Origin: Verrucomicrobiota bacterium
Lineage (GTDB): Bacteria; Verrucomicrobiota; Verrucomicrobiia; Opitutales; Opitutaceae
Assembly (NCBI GenBank): GCA_016235555.1
Contig: JACRKC010000131.1
Span: 1-64,000, forward strand
DNA: 64,000 bases
Reading direction: 5' to 3'
Positions 33,223 through 42,625 of this stretch are shown in pieces. The notes beneath the pieces were generated by a model, which was not told the origin of the DNA, did not search any database, and saw nothing but the letters and a program-made list of their open reading frames with translations. The translations under genes were made by a program, and so were the position numbers. How positions within the stretch are numbered: position 1 is the stretch's first letter; each line of letters starts with the position of its first letter.

Positions 33223-36200
33223 GGCAGGGCCGAATAAAATCGAAGTCACCCTCTCTTTCAAGCCGATCCTCGACGGCCTGAACCGTTTCACCGCGGCCAT
33301 CCACTCGCGGCTGGCGCAGGTGCGCACCTTCAACGAGCAGATCCGCAACGGCGACGCTGCGCTCCAGCGGATGGTCGGGCAGATCGGCGCCGTGGTGGGC
33401 GCCGCCGCGATCGCTCGCTATGCGCGCGAAGCCCGCGAGGCCGACAAGGTGCAGCAGCAGCTCATCCGCACCCTGGAGCGCACCGGCCAGAGCGGCGCCC
33501 TCGCTGCGCTCAATCTCCAGGCCACCGCGCTCCAGCAGCTCACGCTCTTCTCCGACGAGGCCGTGTCCACCGTGCAGCGCCTCCTCGTCAGCTTCGGTCT
33601 CACGGCGCAGCAGGCGCAGGGCATGGCGGAACTCGTGCTCGATTTCGCGCAGGAGACCGGCCAGTCCGCCGAGAGCGCCGCCATGCTCATCGGCCGCACG
33701 CTCGGCGGCGATAGCGAGGAACTGGGCCGCTACCGCATCCAGCTCGATCAGACCAAGGGCAAGGTCGATGCGCTCACCGAGGCGTTGAAAAAATTCGCGG
33801 CCGGCGCGGCGCGCGGCGCCGTCGCGAGCCCGGCCCAGCGTGCGGTCGACGCCCGCTATGCCGACGCGACCGAAACTCTCGGCCGCGCCGCCAATCGCCT
33901 CGCCACGCCGTTCCTCGAAGCGCTCATCCCGCTCTTGGAGCGCGCGGCCGACGCCGCCACGCGTCTCGCCGCGCAGCTCACGCCCATTGCTCCCATGCTG
34001 GGCGACATGGCCGCGGCCGCGGTCCCGCTCGTCGCCGGCCTCGGGGTGCTCGCCGCCGGCTTCACCGCCGTGCGCATGGTCGTCAACCCCTTGCGCGCGC
34101 TCATCGTCCTGCTCGCCGGCACCTCGCTCGTCGAACTCTCCACCCGGCTCTCGGCCGTGACCGCGCGTTTCGGCGCGACCGCCACCGCATCGATCCTGCT
34201 CAAGGATGGTTTCACTTCGCTGGCCGGCGCCGGCCGCCTGCTGGCGGTCGCGGGCGGCATCGCCGCCTCCGCCTTCGCCGGCTGGTCGCTCGGCTCGATG
34301 CTCAACGAGCTGGAACTTAGCGGCCTCAAGATCAAGCAATGGGCCGCCCTCTGGGTCGCCGCCGTGCAGGACACAATCGTCGGCGCCTTTTTTGGACTCC
34401 AGCAGGCCTGGACCAACGTCAGGTTCACGCTTCAGGAAGGGCTCACCGCGCTGCTGCTCTTCATCCGCGAAAAACAACTCGCCGTGCAGGAAGGCATCAA
34501 CGGCCTGCTCGCTTCCTACAACCGCCTCGCGGACAAAGTCGGCGTCAATCGCGCCGCGCTCTTCGACACGAAGGATCTCCGCGGAGAAGTCGCCGCCCTC
34601 GGCCAAAAACTCGGCGAACTGGAGCAGCAACGTCTCGCGGCCATCAAGGCCATCGGCGCGGCCCGCAAGGAAGCCGCCGCCGGCACGGCCAGCGACATGG
34701 CCTTCATCGCCGAGGGCGACGCTGCCTTTCGCTCCGGCAAAAAGCCCGGCGCGGCAAAGTCCGCGACCACCCGCCCCGATCTCAATGCCGATCACTTTGG
34801 CAAGACCGACGACAAGGCGGCGGCCGACGCCGCCGAGCTCGCCCGCAAGCGCGCGCTCTTCGATCTCGAAACGATGGCCATCGAGGCCGAGGCGCGTGGT
34901 GATCATACACGCGCCGATGCCCATCGCCGCGAAATCGCCGAGATCGAGGCCCTCGCCCAGCTCGGCAAGGAAGCCGAAGGCGAGATTGCCCGCCGCTTTG
35001 CGGCTGAGGATGCGCTCAAAAAACGGGAGCGCGAACGCGCCGAGCAGGAGTTCAATCTCACCCGCGATCTGGCCAACCTCGATCAGCAGATCGCCGCCAT
35101 CGAGTCCGACCGCTACCGCACCGCCGAGGAGAAGCAGCAGAAAATCCTCCCGCTCCTGCAGCGGGAAAACGAGCAGCTCGCCGAGCGCATCCGCCTCCTC
35201 GACGAGGAACTGCTGCGCCTCGATGCGAACGACCCGCGCCGCCTCGATCTGCGCCGGGAGCGCGCCGATCTCGCCGACAAGCAGGTCGGCGTCGGCACGA
35301 AGATCGGCGAGGCCCGGCCCCAGACCATCGGCCAGGGCCTCCAGCAGGGCGTGTCCGGGCAGGGCGGCTTCCTCGACTCGCTCGGCACCGCCGCGCAGAA
35401 CGCTGCGGGCGCCGTCAACGCCACCCTCAACAGCGCCCTGCAGGGCACGCAGAACCTGCTCTATAATCTCGCCACGGGCTCGATGACGTTCCGCCAGGCC
35501 TGGGGCACGGCCATCCTGCAGGTCGGCCAGCAATTCCTCCAGGCCACGACGGAGATGGTGGCGAAGATGATCTGGCGCGCCACGATCGAGCGCGCGCTGA
35601 TCGCGCTCGGCGTCACCACGCACGTGGCGGGCGAAGGCGCCAAGACGGCCGCGACCGTGAGCGGCGGTGCCATCCGTATCGCGACGGTCGTGAAAGAGGC
35701 GCTCGCGAGTGTCTATCACGGCGCGATCGAGGCGTTCAAGGCGCTCGCGTCGATCCCCTACGTTGGCCCGTTCCTCGGCGCGGCCGCGATGGCGGCGGCA
35801 CTCGCCGGCGGCATCGCTCTCGTGTCGAAAATCGGCGGCCATGCGGAGGGCGGCTTGATCTCCGGCCCCGGCACCGGCACGAGCGACTCGATCGTCACGC
35901 GCCTCTCCCACGGCGAATTCGTCGCCCGCGCCTCCGCCGTCGACCGTTTCGGCCCGACGTTCTTCGAGCGGCTCAACGCCGGCGTGCTCGATCTCGCCGC
36001 GCTCCCCGGCAACGTCACCCGCGGGCTGGCCTCGCCCGCTGCGGCGCCGGGCGCCGCCGCGCCGGCCGGCGCCGACTCCTCCCGCGACGATCTCCGCACG
36101 CTGCTCGGCGATTTCGCCGGGCGCATCGTGCTCGTGAACGTGGCCGGCGACACCGAGGCCACCCGCATCGCCCGCCGCTCCCGCGCCGCCGGCGACGTCG

Positions 36201-36253
36201 TCCAGATCGTGCGCGACAACCGCGACAGGATTTTCCGCCAGGGTCCGGGCTGA
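33221..36253 (+). CDS. Tail tape measure protein
   Basis: 1010 aa, setting a long non-contractile tail (about 150 nm at 1.5 A per residue). The N-terminal region (about 1-330) is helical with LQATALQQLTLFSDEAVSTVQRLLVSFGLTAQQAQGMAELVLDFAQETG; hydrophobic helices follow at about 260-310 and 345-375. A coiled coil lies at about 535-690 (KRERERAEQEFNLTRDLANLDQQIAAIESDRYRTAEEKQQK), and GGHAEGGLISGPGTGTSDSIVTRLSHGEFV (about 875-905) is the usual conserved end signature of tape measures. Position after the chaperones confirms the assignment. Confidence 0.9.
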   Translation: MAGPNKIEVTLSFKPILDGLNRFTAAIHSRLAQVRTFNEQIRNGDAALQRMVGQIGAVVGAAAIARYAREAREADKVQQQLIRTLERTGQSGALAALNLQATALQQLTLFSDEAVSTVQRLLVSFGLTAQQAQGMAELVLDFAQETGQSAESAAMLIGRTLGGDSEELGRYRIQLDQTKGKVDALTEALKKFAAGAARGAVASPAQRAVDARYADATETLGRAANRLATPFLEALIPLLERAADAATRLAAQLTPIAPMLGDMAAAAVPLVAGLGVLAAGFTAVRMVVNPLRALIVLLAGTSLVELSTRLSAVTARFGATATASILLKDGFTSLAGAGRLLAVAGGIAASAFAGWSLGSMLNELELSGLKIKQWAALWVAAVQDTIVGAFFGLQQAWTNVRFTLQEGLTALLLFIREKQLAVQEGINGLLASYNRLADKVGVNRAALFDTKDLRGEVAALGQKLGELEQQRLAAIKAIGAARKEAAAGTASDMAFIAEGDAAFRSGKKPGAAKSATTRPDLNADHFGKTDDKAAADAAELARKRALFDLETMAIEAEARGDHTRADAHRREIAEIEALAQLGKEAEGEIARRFAAEDALKKRERERAEQEFNLTRDLANLDQQIAAIESDRYRTAEEKQQKILPLLQRENEQLAERIRLLDEELLRLDANDPRRLDLRRERADLADKQVGVGTKIGEARPQTIGQGLQQGVSGQGGFLDSLGTAAQNAAGAVNATLNSALQGTQNLLYNLATGSMTFRQAWGTAILQVGQQFLQATTEMVAKMIWRATIERALIALGVTTHVAGEGAKTAATVSGGAIRIATVVKEALASVYHGAIEAFKALASIPYVGPFLGAAAMAAALAGGIALVSKIGGHAEGGLISGPGTGTSDSIVTRLSHGEFVARASAVDRFGPTFFERLNAGVLDLAALPGNVTRGLASPAAAPGAAAPAGADSSRDDLRTLLGDFAGRIVLVNVAGDTEATRIARRSRAAGDVVQIVRDNRDRIFRQGPG

Positions 36254-36286
36254 GTCCGCCACCCGCCACGCGCACCTGCCACTCTC

Positions 36287-38029
36287 ATGCCTTGGTTGGA
36301 ACCCATCGTCATCGACGGCCTCGACTGCCTCCTGGTCCTGCCGGAGATCAACTGGCGCCGCCGTCCGCGCCTCACGCTGCATGTCGCGACCGACGAAGCC
36401 GAGGGCCGCACCGGCATCGAGGCCCGCGCCTCCGGTCATCACGAGGTGCGGCTCTCGCTCGACTATTTCTGGACGCTGAAAACCGCGCAGGCCCAGGAAT
36501 TTCACGCGGCACTGCTCGCCCTCGATCCGGACGCGCGCCTCGCGCTGCCTCTCTGGCCGGACAAAATCCCGGCGGCGGATTATTTCACGAAGCGCGTCTT
36601 TTACTCGACGCACTGGGTCAACCTCAATCCGGCCACGGGCGCCGCGGCCGTCGATGCGGATGTCGGCTATCCCGAGACCGTCGGGCTGGCGATCGTGTCG
36701 TTGCTTGAGCGCCCGCGCTTCACCCCGAAAACGCACGGCGAGGCCGACGTGGGCCTGCGCCTGGAGGAAGACTCGCCGTGGGAGAGTCGCGTGGAGATCC
36801 AACAACTGGAGCAGCTCGGGTGGAATTTCGAGGCCGACTGGTCCGCGCTGCCGGACGATACGAGCCGCTGGCAGCTGGCGCGCCGCCGCCTCGGCCACGG
36901 CCGCCTGTCGGCCCGCACCGGCACCGAGGGCGCCACGAAGCACGGGCAATCGGCCACCTATCGCTTCCAGGGTCGCGAGGAACTCCGGCGCGCGCTCACC
37001 TTCTGGGCGGGCCGGCGCGGGCCGCACAGCGCCTTCACCGTGCCGCTGGAATTCCGGCCGGGCTGGGATGGCGCGCCGGAGACGATCCCCTCCATGCAGG
37101 CGCGCTTCGCGGAGGAGTCGCTCACGCTCGAGTTCAGTGCGCCGGACGTGGCCAGCGCGCGCATCGCGTTTGCCCAGGACCTCATCCTCACCGGCGGCGA
37201 GCCCAGCCAGGCGCGGCCGTCGCGCGCCTACCTCTACAAGCTCTGGTGGGAGGGCTCGGCGACGGTGATGGCCTGGACGGATTGGGCGCGCAGCTACTCG
37301 CACGCCGGCCTCGACTACCTGCCCACGATCGTCGAGCACCAGAGCAGCACCGAGACGCTCCGCGCCGGCCAGACCGAGTGGGAGCTGCTGGTGACCGACT
37401 TCGCAGGCAACCCCCTGCGCGCCTTCGGCCTCCTCGCCCGCGAGCGCGCGCTCAACCTCGAAATCCGCGAGTGCGATCCGGCGGGCGCCGATACGGCCAC
37501 GCTCGTGTTCGTGGGTGAAATCACCGAGGCCCCGAACAAGGGGCCGGTCTACACGGCGAAGGCGCGGCTCTTCGGCGGCGCGCTGCACGCGCTCATCCCG
37601 CCCCACTTCTGCCAGCAGGGGTGCAACAATACGCTCGGCGACGAGCTCTGCGGCGTAGACCTGGAGGCCCTCAAGGTCGCCGGCACGATCGCCGCCCTCG
37701 ACGGCACCGTGGTGGACGTGGCCTGCGGCTCCGCCGCCTTGGCGGATTATTACGCGCTCGGCTTCGTGCAGTTCACCGCCGGAGGCGAGATCGAGCTGCG
37801 CTTTATCCTGCGCTCGGCGCCGATCGCCGGCGGCCAGCGTCTCACGCTCCACCGGCCGCTGTGGGCGGCCGTCGTCGGCGCCGCCGCCGCGCTCTATCCC
37901 GGCTGCGACCAGCAATACGCGGGCGGCTGCGCCCGCTACAACAACCAGCCGCGCTTCTTCGGCGCGCCGCACAAGCCGGCCTACCTCGAGACGGTCGACA
38001 GCGGCTTCAAGGCCCGCACCGGCAAGTAA
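36287..38029 (+). CDS. Distal tail hub protein, gpL/BR0599-like C-terminus
   Basis: 580 aa. The N-terminal half (about 1-300) resembles distal tail proteins. The C-terminal part contains FCQQGCNNTLGDELCGVDLE (C-x3-C-x7-C) and LYPGCDQQYAGGCARYNNQPRFFGAP, the cysteine-rich pattern of the phage BR0599/gpL domain; lambda gpL binds a [4Fe-4S] cluster with four cysteines, and such a cluster is plausible here. It looks like a fusion of distal tail and gpL functions. Confidence 0.75.
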   Translation: MPWLEPIVIDGLDCLLVLPEINWRRRPRLTLHVATDEAEGRTGIEARASGHHEVRLSLDYFWTLKTAQAQEFHAALLALDPDARLALPLWPDKIPAADYFTKRVFYSTHWVNLNPATGAAAVDADVGYPETVGLAIVSLLERPRFTPKTHGEADVGLRLEEDSPWESRVEIQQLEQLGWNFEADWSALPDDTSRWQLARRRLGHGRLSARTGTEGATKHGQSATYRFQGREELRRALTFWAGRRGPHSAFTVPLEFRPGWDGAPETIPSMQARFAEESLTLEFSAPDVASARIAFAQDLILTGGEPSQARPSRAYLYKLWWEGSATVMAWTDWARSYSHAGLDYLPTIVEHQSSTETLRAGQTEWELLVTDFAGNPLRAFGLLARERALNLEIRECDPAGADTATLVFVGEITEAPNKGPVYTAKARLFGGALHALIPPHFCQQGCNNTLGDELCGVDLEALKVAGTIAALDGTVVDVACGSAALADYYALGFVQFTAGGEIELRFILRSAPIAGGQRLTLHRPLWAAVVGAAAALYPGCDQQYAGGCARYNNQPRFFGAPHKPAYLETVDSGFKARTGK

Positions 38030-38055
38030 CACCGGCGTCCCGCCCGCCTCCGACC

Positions 38056-38592
38056 ATGACTCCCTTCTACCGCACCGATGCCCGCCGCGCCGCGCTCCTG
38101 CAGGAGGCCCGCTCCTGGCTCGGCACGCCTTTTGCCGAGAACTGCGCGATCAAGGGGCCGCGCGGCGGCGTGAGCTGCGAGCGCTACCAGCTCGCCGTGC
38201 ACACCGCGACCGGCGCATGCCCGCCGGTCGCGCTGGCGTCGCTGCCCGTCGAGGTCGTGCGCCACTGGCACGAACACCACGCCGAGAGCCTCATCCTGGG
38301 CTTCCTCGGCCGCGAGGAGGTGCGCGGGCGCGTGCGCCGCGTCGACGACGGCGGGCCGCCGCTGCTCGGCGATCTCGCCATCTTCCGCTTCGCACAGACC
38401 GAGCATCACCTCGGCCTCTGGTGCGGGCACGAGCTCCTGCACGTCGCGATCCCGGCCGGCGTGGTGGTCCACAGCACCCGCGACCCCAAGCTCCGCGCGG
38501 CGCTCCGCTGCCTCTACCGCATCCACGAGGCTCCGCCGTCCGCCCTCGGTCCGCCGTCCTCCGTCCTCGGTTCTCCGTCCTCCGGCCCATGA
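38056..38592 (+). CDS. NlpC/P60-type tail tip peptidase (gpK-like)
   Basis: 178 aa from ATG 38056. RAALLQEARSWLGTPFAENCAIKGPRGGVSCERYQLAVH gives the catalytic Cys (SCERYQ, near residue 42); QTEHHLGLWCGHELLHVA gives the His region (near 118). This is the usual peptidase after gpL in siphophages, opening murein or maturing the tip. The last residues PPSALGPPSSVLGSPSSGP are low-complexity, likely repeat-derived. The stop overlaps the gpJ-like start (ATGA). Confidence 0.8.
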   Translation: MTPFYRTDARRAALLQEARSWLGTPFAENCAIKGPRGGVSCERYQLAVHTATGACPPVALASLPVEVVRHWHEHHAESLILGFLGREEVRGRVRRVDDGGPPLLGDLAIFRFAQTEHHLGLWCGHELLHVAIPAGVVVHSTRDPKLRAALRCLYRIHEAPPSALGPPSSVLGSPSSGP

Positions 38593-41500
38593 GCTTCCTC
38601 ACCCCCAAGGTCGAGACCGGCGTCAACACCGGCGACAACACGCCCGGCCGCACCGCCACGCAGAGCCCGCGCCAGACCCTGCCGCTCGTGCTCGGCCGCG
38701 GGCGTGTGGTGGTGCAATGGGTGACGCCGGTGCTCGAATGGTTCCCCCGCACGACCAGCCGATCACAGTATTGGTTTTTCTCGTGCTACGGCTGGCTGTG
38801 CTGTGGGCCGATCGACGAGATCGAGCAGCTCATTGTTAACGACAAACCCTACTTCGCGCTCTCCAAGCAACGCGAAGACTATCCTGGCACCGACTATGTC
38901 GACGATGTGCTCTCGAAAGAGACACCGGAAAAGTTCCGTCTCTATTGGGGCCGCGAGGACGGCGGCAGCCGCACCGCCCACCTGCACAGCCTGATCGTCC
39001 CGCAATATGCACCCGGCCTGATCGAGCCCGACGGTATCACAATAAAACCCTTCCCCTACGATCTCGGGATTGCCGCCCTCGCAGTGCAGCACATGGAAGC
39101 GGGGCAAAGTGCCGACGGCCGGACACCACCACTGCCGAAAGTCGAAGCCATCGTTTATCGCCGCAGCCCGGCGGCCTACAGCTTCGGCTACTCCGCCAAG
39201 GGCACGCATCCGGTCGGCCTCGTGAAGGACCTGCTCACGCTCAAGCGGGGCGGGCGCGGCCTGCCGGCCGCGATGTTCGACGACGCGGACTGGACCGCCA
39301 AAATGCAGCGCCTGATGGACGACGGCGTCGCGACGATGAAGGGCCACGATCTCTACCTGTCGCTGGTCGCGGCCGAGGCGAAGGAGGTCGACCAATACGT
39401 CGCCGATGTGCTCGCCTACCTCGGGGGCTGGCTGGTCGAGCGCAACGGCCAGCTCTACCTCGACTGGCAGCCCAACGACGGCACCTCGCTCGACGAGACC
39501 GGCCTGCGCGTGATCACCGAGCATCACCTGGCCGGCGAGGTCGACGAAGACCCCGGCCACCTCGACGGCGTGCCCTCGCAGGTGATCGTCACCGGATTGG
39601 ACTGGACGGCCAATCCGCCGCTCACCGAGGTCAGCGAGTCCGCGCCGGTGCCCTTCGTCTCGCGCCTCGTCAAGGGCCGCCGCGAGCCGGAACAGCTCAA
39701 CCGCCCCGGCTTCACCGAGCGCGCCCAACTCAAGAGCTACGCGACCATGCTCGCCGCGCTCCGCCCGAGCCCCGAGGCCAGCTTCACCGTGCCGCTCCTG
39801 CGCCAGTATGCGGTGCAGCCGGACAACCTCACGCCGCTGCGCCCCGGCGATCGCTTCGTGCTCAACCTCGCCGGCAACGGCGGCAAGCGCGTGGTCGTGC
39901 GCGTGACCGAGCGCAGCGGCGAGGATGCCGTGCGGGTCACGCTCAAAGGCCAGCGCGAGCGCGGCACCTACCCGCAGCCGGCCCAGCCCGTGCTCGACCC
40001 CCGCATCGATCCCACGATCGACCCTCCGGCGGACCTCGCGCGCTACGCCGTCGCCCAGCTCCCGCCCGATCTCAGCGATCCGGCCGACACGCTGGTGGCC
40101 GCCCTCGTCGAGCGGCCGTCGAGCAGCGTGCATGCGCACCAGGTGCATCTGTCGCCGACGAACAGTTGGCCCGGTCAGGTCATCGCGCCGCGCAACGTCA
40201 ACTTCGCCGTCGCGGCCGTCCTCCAGACCAACCTCGGCGTGAGCTATGCCGACGCCACCGTGAACGTCGACACCGTGGGCCACGAGTGGAGCTACCTGCG
40301 CAGCCAGAGCGCGCTGGAGCAGGGTGACGATCAGCTCCTGTGCTGGCACGGGGGCGAGTGGTGCTCGATCGGCGCGATCACGCCGCTCGGCGGCGGCAGC
40401 TACTCTATGACCATAAAACGCGCCCGGCTGGGCTCCCTGCCCCTCGCGCACGCCATCGGGGCGGTGCTGTTTCTCATCCCGCGCAACGATCTCGTCGCGC
40501 TCACGCACGCCGAATTCGCCAACGTCGAGGCCGCGGGCAGCTACGATGCGGCCACGGCCACCAAGTGGTTCAAGCTCCGCCCGCTCGGCGCCGGCGGCCT
40601 CGAAGGCAACCTCACGGCCGCGTTTTCCCTGCCGTTGCGCGATCCCACGCCCGACGCCGTCACCGACCTGCAGGCCCGCACCGGCACGGGCAAGCTCGTC
40701 GAGCTGCGCTGGACCAAGATCGCGACCGCGCTCGTCAACGAGTATCATATCTACCGCGGGACCGGACCGGCCTACGCCGACGAGGCCAAGGTGGCCGAGG
40801 CCGGCGGCGAGGAGTCGCGCTGGATCGACATCGGCGTGGCCTTCGGCGTGACCTACCGCTACCGCCTCAAGGCCATTACCACCGATGAGCACGATTCGGC
40901 CTTCTCCAACGACGTGCTCGCCACGCCCGGCGTCGTCAGCGGCCTGGATGTCGACTACACGCCGCCTGCGAACCCCGGCAACATCACGCTCGACTCCAGC
41001 GGCACCTACCTCGGCGACGATGGCACGGTCTTCTCCTACGTCATCCTCAATCTCCCGCCGCTGCCGGCCGGCGCGATCGGGCAGACCGTGAAGCGCCGCC
41101 GCGCGGGTGAGGCCGGCGCATGGGAGGACGTGGGCCAGACCTTCAACGCCGCCGCCACCACGATCCGCCAGGACGATCTCACTCCCGGCACAAGCTATGA
41201 TTTCGCGTTGGAGGCGTTCTCCTGGAGCGGCGTGCCGAGCGCGATCGTCGTCCCGCCCACGTCGCCCTATCTCGCGCCGAAAAAATCCACCAACCCGACC
41301 GCGCCGGGTGCCATCACCTACACGGCGGGCAACAGCACTTCGTTCAACCGGCCGCCGGTTTTCAGCCGCGACGCCAATGGCAATGTGCAAATGTTGATGT
41401 CCGTGCTCATGACCTGGCCGACGTCGACGGACAAGGACATCGCCGGCTACGAGTGGGTCGCCACGTCGGACTCCAACACGGCGGCTGACAACGTGGCCGC

Positions 41501-42050
41501 GGCTGGTCTCGCCACCTTCACCGTGATGCCGGAGGCGATCTACTCCTTTCCTACCCCGGCCCCGCTCTATTTTCGCGTCCGCTGCGTCGACTCCAGCCGG
41601 CGGCGCAGCGCTTGGTCGGGCGGCGGCACCGTCCTGAGCGGGTTGATGGCGTTGCCAGCCGGCAGCATGTCGCAACAGCAAGCCAGCGCCGTCGCCATCA
41701 GCGGAGGCACGGCCACCGGCCTCACGCAACTCGCGACCACCGGCCTCACGATCGGCGCCGGCACGTCTCAGCGCAAGGTGATCGCCCGTCAGCCCATCTA
41801 CGCCACGATCGATCTCGTCGGCGGCCTGGCCCAGGAGACGATCGATTTCAGCCTGGCCGGCTTCGGCTTCAGCACGCGCCCGGACAGCGGCTGGATGCAG
41901 TCGGCGGACTGGGATGGCCTGCTGATCCGCTACGATCTCGACGACTCCACGTCGACGGTGGCGAAGCTGCGCGTGACGATGGCCAACGGCGGCAACACGC
42001 CGGCGGTGACCGGCCTCGAAGTCACCGGGGAGTTTCTCGAATACGACTGA
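38589..42050 (+). CDS. Tail tip/central fibre protein (gpJ-like)
   Basis: 1153 aa from ATG 38589. LPLVLGRGRVVVQWVTPVLEW and the hub portion (about 1-520) correspond to lambda gpJ-type tip attachment proteins. Fibronectin type III-like modules follow (about 690-1000: TDLQARTGTGKLVELRWTKI...YHIYRGTGPAY, then LPPLPAGAIGQTVKRRRAGE and IAGYEWVATSDSNTAADN). The C-terminal 130 residues (GLTIGAGTSQRKVIARQPIYATIDLVGG) should contact the host receptor. It probably determines host range. Confidence 0.85.
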   Translation: MSFLTPKVETGVNTGDNTPGRTATQSPRQTLPLVLGRGRVVVQWVTPVLEWFPRTTSRSQYWFFSCYGWLCCGPIDEIEQLIVNDKPYFALSKQREDYPGTDYVDDVLSKETPEKFRLYWGREDGGSRTAHLHSLIVPQYAPGLIEPDGITIKPFPYDLGIAALAVQHMEAGQSADGRTPPLPKVEAIVYRRSPAAYSFGYSAKGTHPVGLVKDLLTLKRGGRGLPAAMFDDADWTAKMQRLMDDGVATMKGHDLYLSLVAAEAKEVDQYVADVLAYLGGWLVERNGQLYLDWQPNDGTSLDETGLRVITEHHLAGEVDEDPGHLDGVPSQVIVTGLDWTANPPLTEVSESAPVPFVSRLVKGRREPEQLNRPGFTERAQLKSYATMLAALRPSPEASFTVPLLRQYAVQPDNLTPLRPGDRFVLNLAGNGGKRVVVRVTERSGEDAVRVTLKGQRERGTYPQPAQPVLDPRIDPTIDPPADLARYAVAQLPPDLSDPADTLVAALVERPSSSVHAHQVHLSPTNSWPGQVIAPRNVNFAVAAVLQTNLGVSYADATVNVDTVGHEWSYLRSQSALEQGDDQLLCWHGGEWCSIGAITPLGGGSYSMTIKRARLGSLPLAHAIGAVLFLIPRNDLVALTHAEFANVEAAGSYDAATATKWFKLRPLGAGGLEGNLTAAFSLPLRDPTPDAVTDLQARTGTGKLVELRWTKIATALVNEYHIYRGTGPAYADEAKVAEAGGEESRWIDIGVAFGVTYRYRLKAITTDEHDSAFSNDVLATPGVVSGLDVDYTPPANPGNITLDSSGTYLGDDGTVFSYVILNLPPLPAGAIGQTVKRRRAGEAGAWEDVGQTFNAAATTIRQDDLTPGTSYDFALEAFSWSGVPSAIVVPPTSPYLAPKKSTNPTAPGAITYTAGNSTSFNRPPVFSRDANGNVQMLMSVLMTWPTSTDKDIAGYEWVATSDSNTAADNVAAAGLATFTVMPEAIYSFPTPAPLYFRVRCVDSSRRRSAWSGGGTVLSGLMALPAGSMSQQQASAVAISGGTATGLTQLATTGLTIGAGTSQRKVIARQPIYATIDLVGGLAQETIDFSLAGFGFSTRPDSGWMQSADWDGLLIRYDLDDSTSTVAKLRVTMANGGNTPAVTGLEVTGEFLEYD

Positions 42051-42058
42051 CCAAGCAC

Positions 42059-42430
42059 ATGGCCTTTCAAAAAAACCTCGCCCTGCCCACCGGCGTCTCC
42101 GCCGACTATTTTCGCCTCACCTCCTTTCGCTGGGATCGCTCGGCGCGGGAGGCGTCCGCGCTCTTCTCGCTCTTCAAGGATGCCGCCACGGCCGCCGCCG
42201 GTCAGCCGCTGGTGCCCGTCGTGGCCAAGCTGCGGCTGACGGCCGCCGAGTTTGACGCCTTTCTCGGTCCGACCGCCCTGGCCGCGGCAGCGGATGACGT
42301 GGTGGCGCAACTCTACGCCGCCGCTCGGGAGACGTGCGAAGACCGGCACGAGACGGGTGAGCCGACGCCCGGCGCCGAGTTGATCTCGGACCACGGCCCG
42401 GACCTCTTTTGGGATGCGGACGATGTTTGA
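42059..42430 (+). CDS. Last prophage gene, hypothetical 123 aa
   Basis: From ATG 42059: FQKNLALPTGVSADYFRLTSFRWDRSAREASALFSLFKDAATAAAG, then AKLRLTAAEFDAFLGPTAL and an acidic end (GPDLFWDADDV). It follows the tail tip gene by 8 bp and is the last gene before the right end; it may be a tip accessory or tail-fibre assembly protein. No family recognised. Confidence 0.55.
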   Translation: MAFQKNLALPTGVSADYFRLTSFRWDRSAREASALFSLFKDAATAAAGQPLVPVVAKLRLTAAEFDAFLGPTALAAAADDVVAQLYAAARETCEDRHETGEPTPGAELISDHGPDLFWDADDV

Positions 42431-42483
42431 AGGCTGGAAAAACAGCCTTTCAGTCGCCGTTCAAACGAGGTTTAACCGTGCCC

Positions 42484-42567
42484 GTGTCCGCGCCCGTTAA
42501 ACGCCCGGAATTTCGCCGAGACTCCCAAACCTCTGCGAAACCCTCCCAAACCTGACGGCGCGTTACC
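42484..42567 (-). promoter_or_regulatory. Right prophage end with two adjacent iterated sites (R1-R2-like)
   Basis: CTCCCAAACC at 42543-42552 and 42522-42531, 21 bp apart, matches the adjacent R1-R2 arrangement of Mu. CTCCCAAACCTCTGCGAA (42522-42539) is the exact inverse of 13357-13374. CGTTAAACG (42495-42503) is the inverse of the left CGTTTAACG. This is probably where transposase would bind. Confidence 0.55.
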
Positions 42568-42572
42568 CGAGT
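42568..42572. repeat. Candidate 5-bp target-site duplication, right copy (CGAGT)
   Basis: Same five bases as 13205-13209; see that entry. Confidence 0.35.
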
Positions 42573-42625
42573 GAAGCGGCCGGCGGCGCGGGAAGACAAG
42601 GCCGGAGTTCGGTATTGCGTTACGA

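Larger units (their letters stand above)
13210..42567. mobile_element. Mu-like prophage with siphovirus-type tail, probably defective
   Basis: About 29.4 kb bounded by inverted, iterated end sites and a candidate 5-bp duplication. Mu-type packaging and head genes (gp27-, gp28-, DUF935-, MuF- and gpG-like) are followed by a lambda-like long tail module with a frameshifted chaperone and gpL/K/J-like tip proteins. Early genes run leftward and late genes rightward. That combination is known from Mu-like siphophages such as B3 and D3112. I see no MuA or MuB homologue, integrase or repressor. The capsid and decoration genes are broken. The presence of a prophage is secure; the exact end bases are not. 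Confidence 0.75.

Noticed and set aside
33029-38032. 1667-codon minus-strand frame under the tape measure and hub genes
   Set aside because: Antisense shadow typical of high GC; low-complexity E/G/R composition, while the plus-strand frames contain clear phage motifs.
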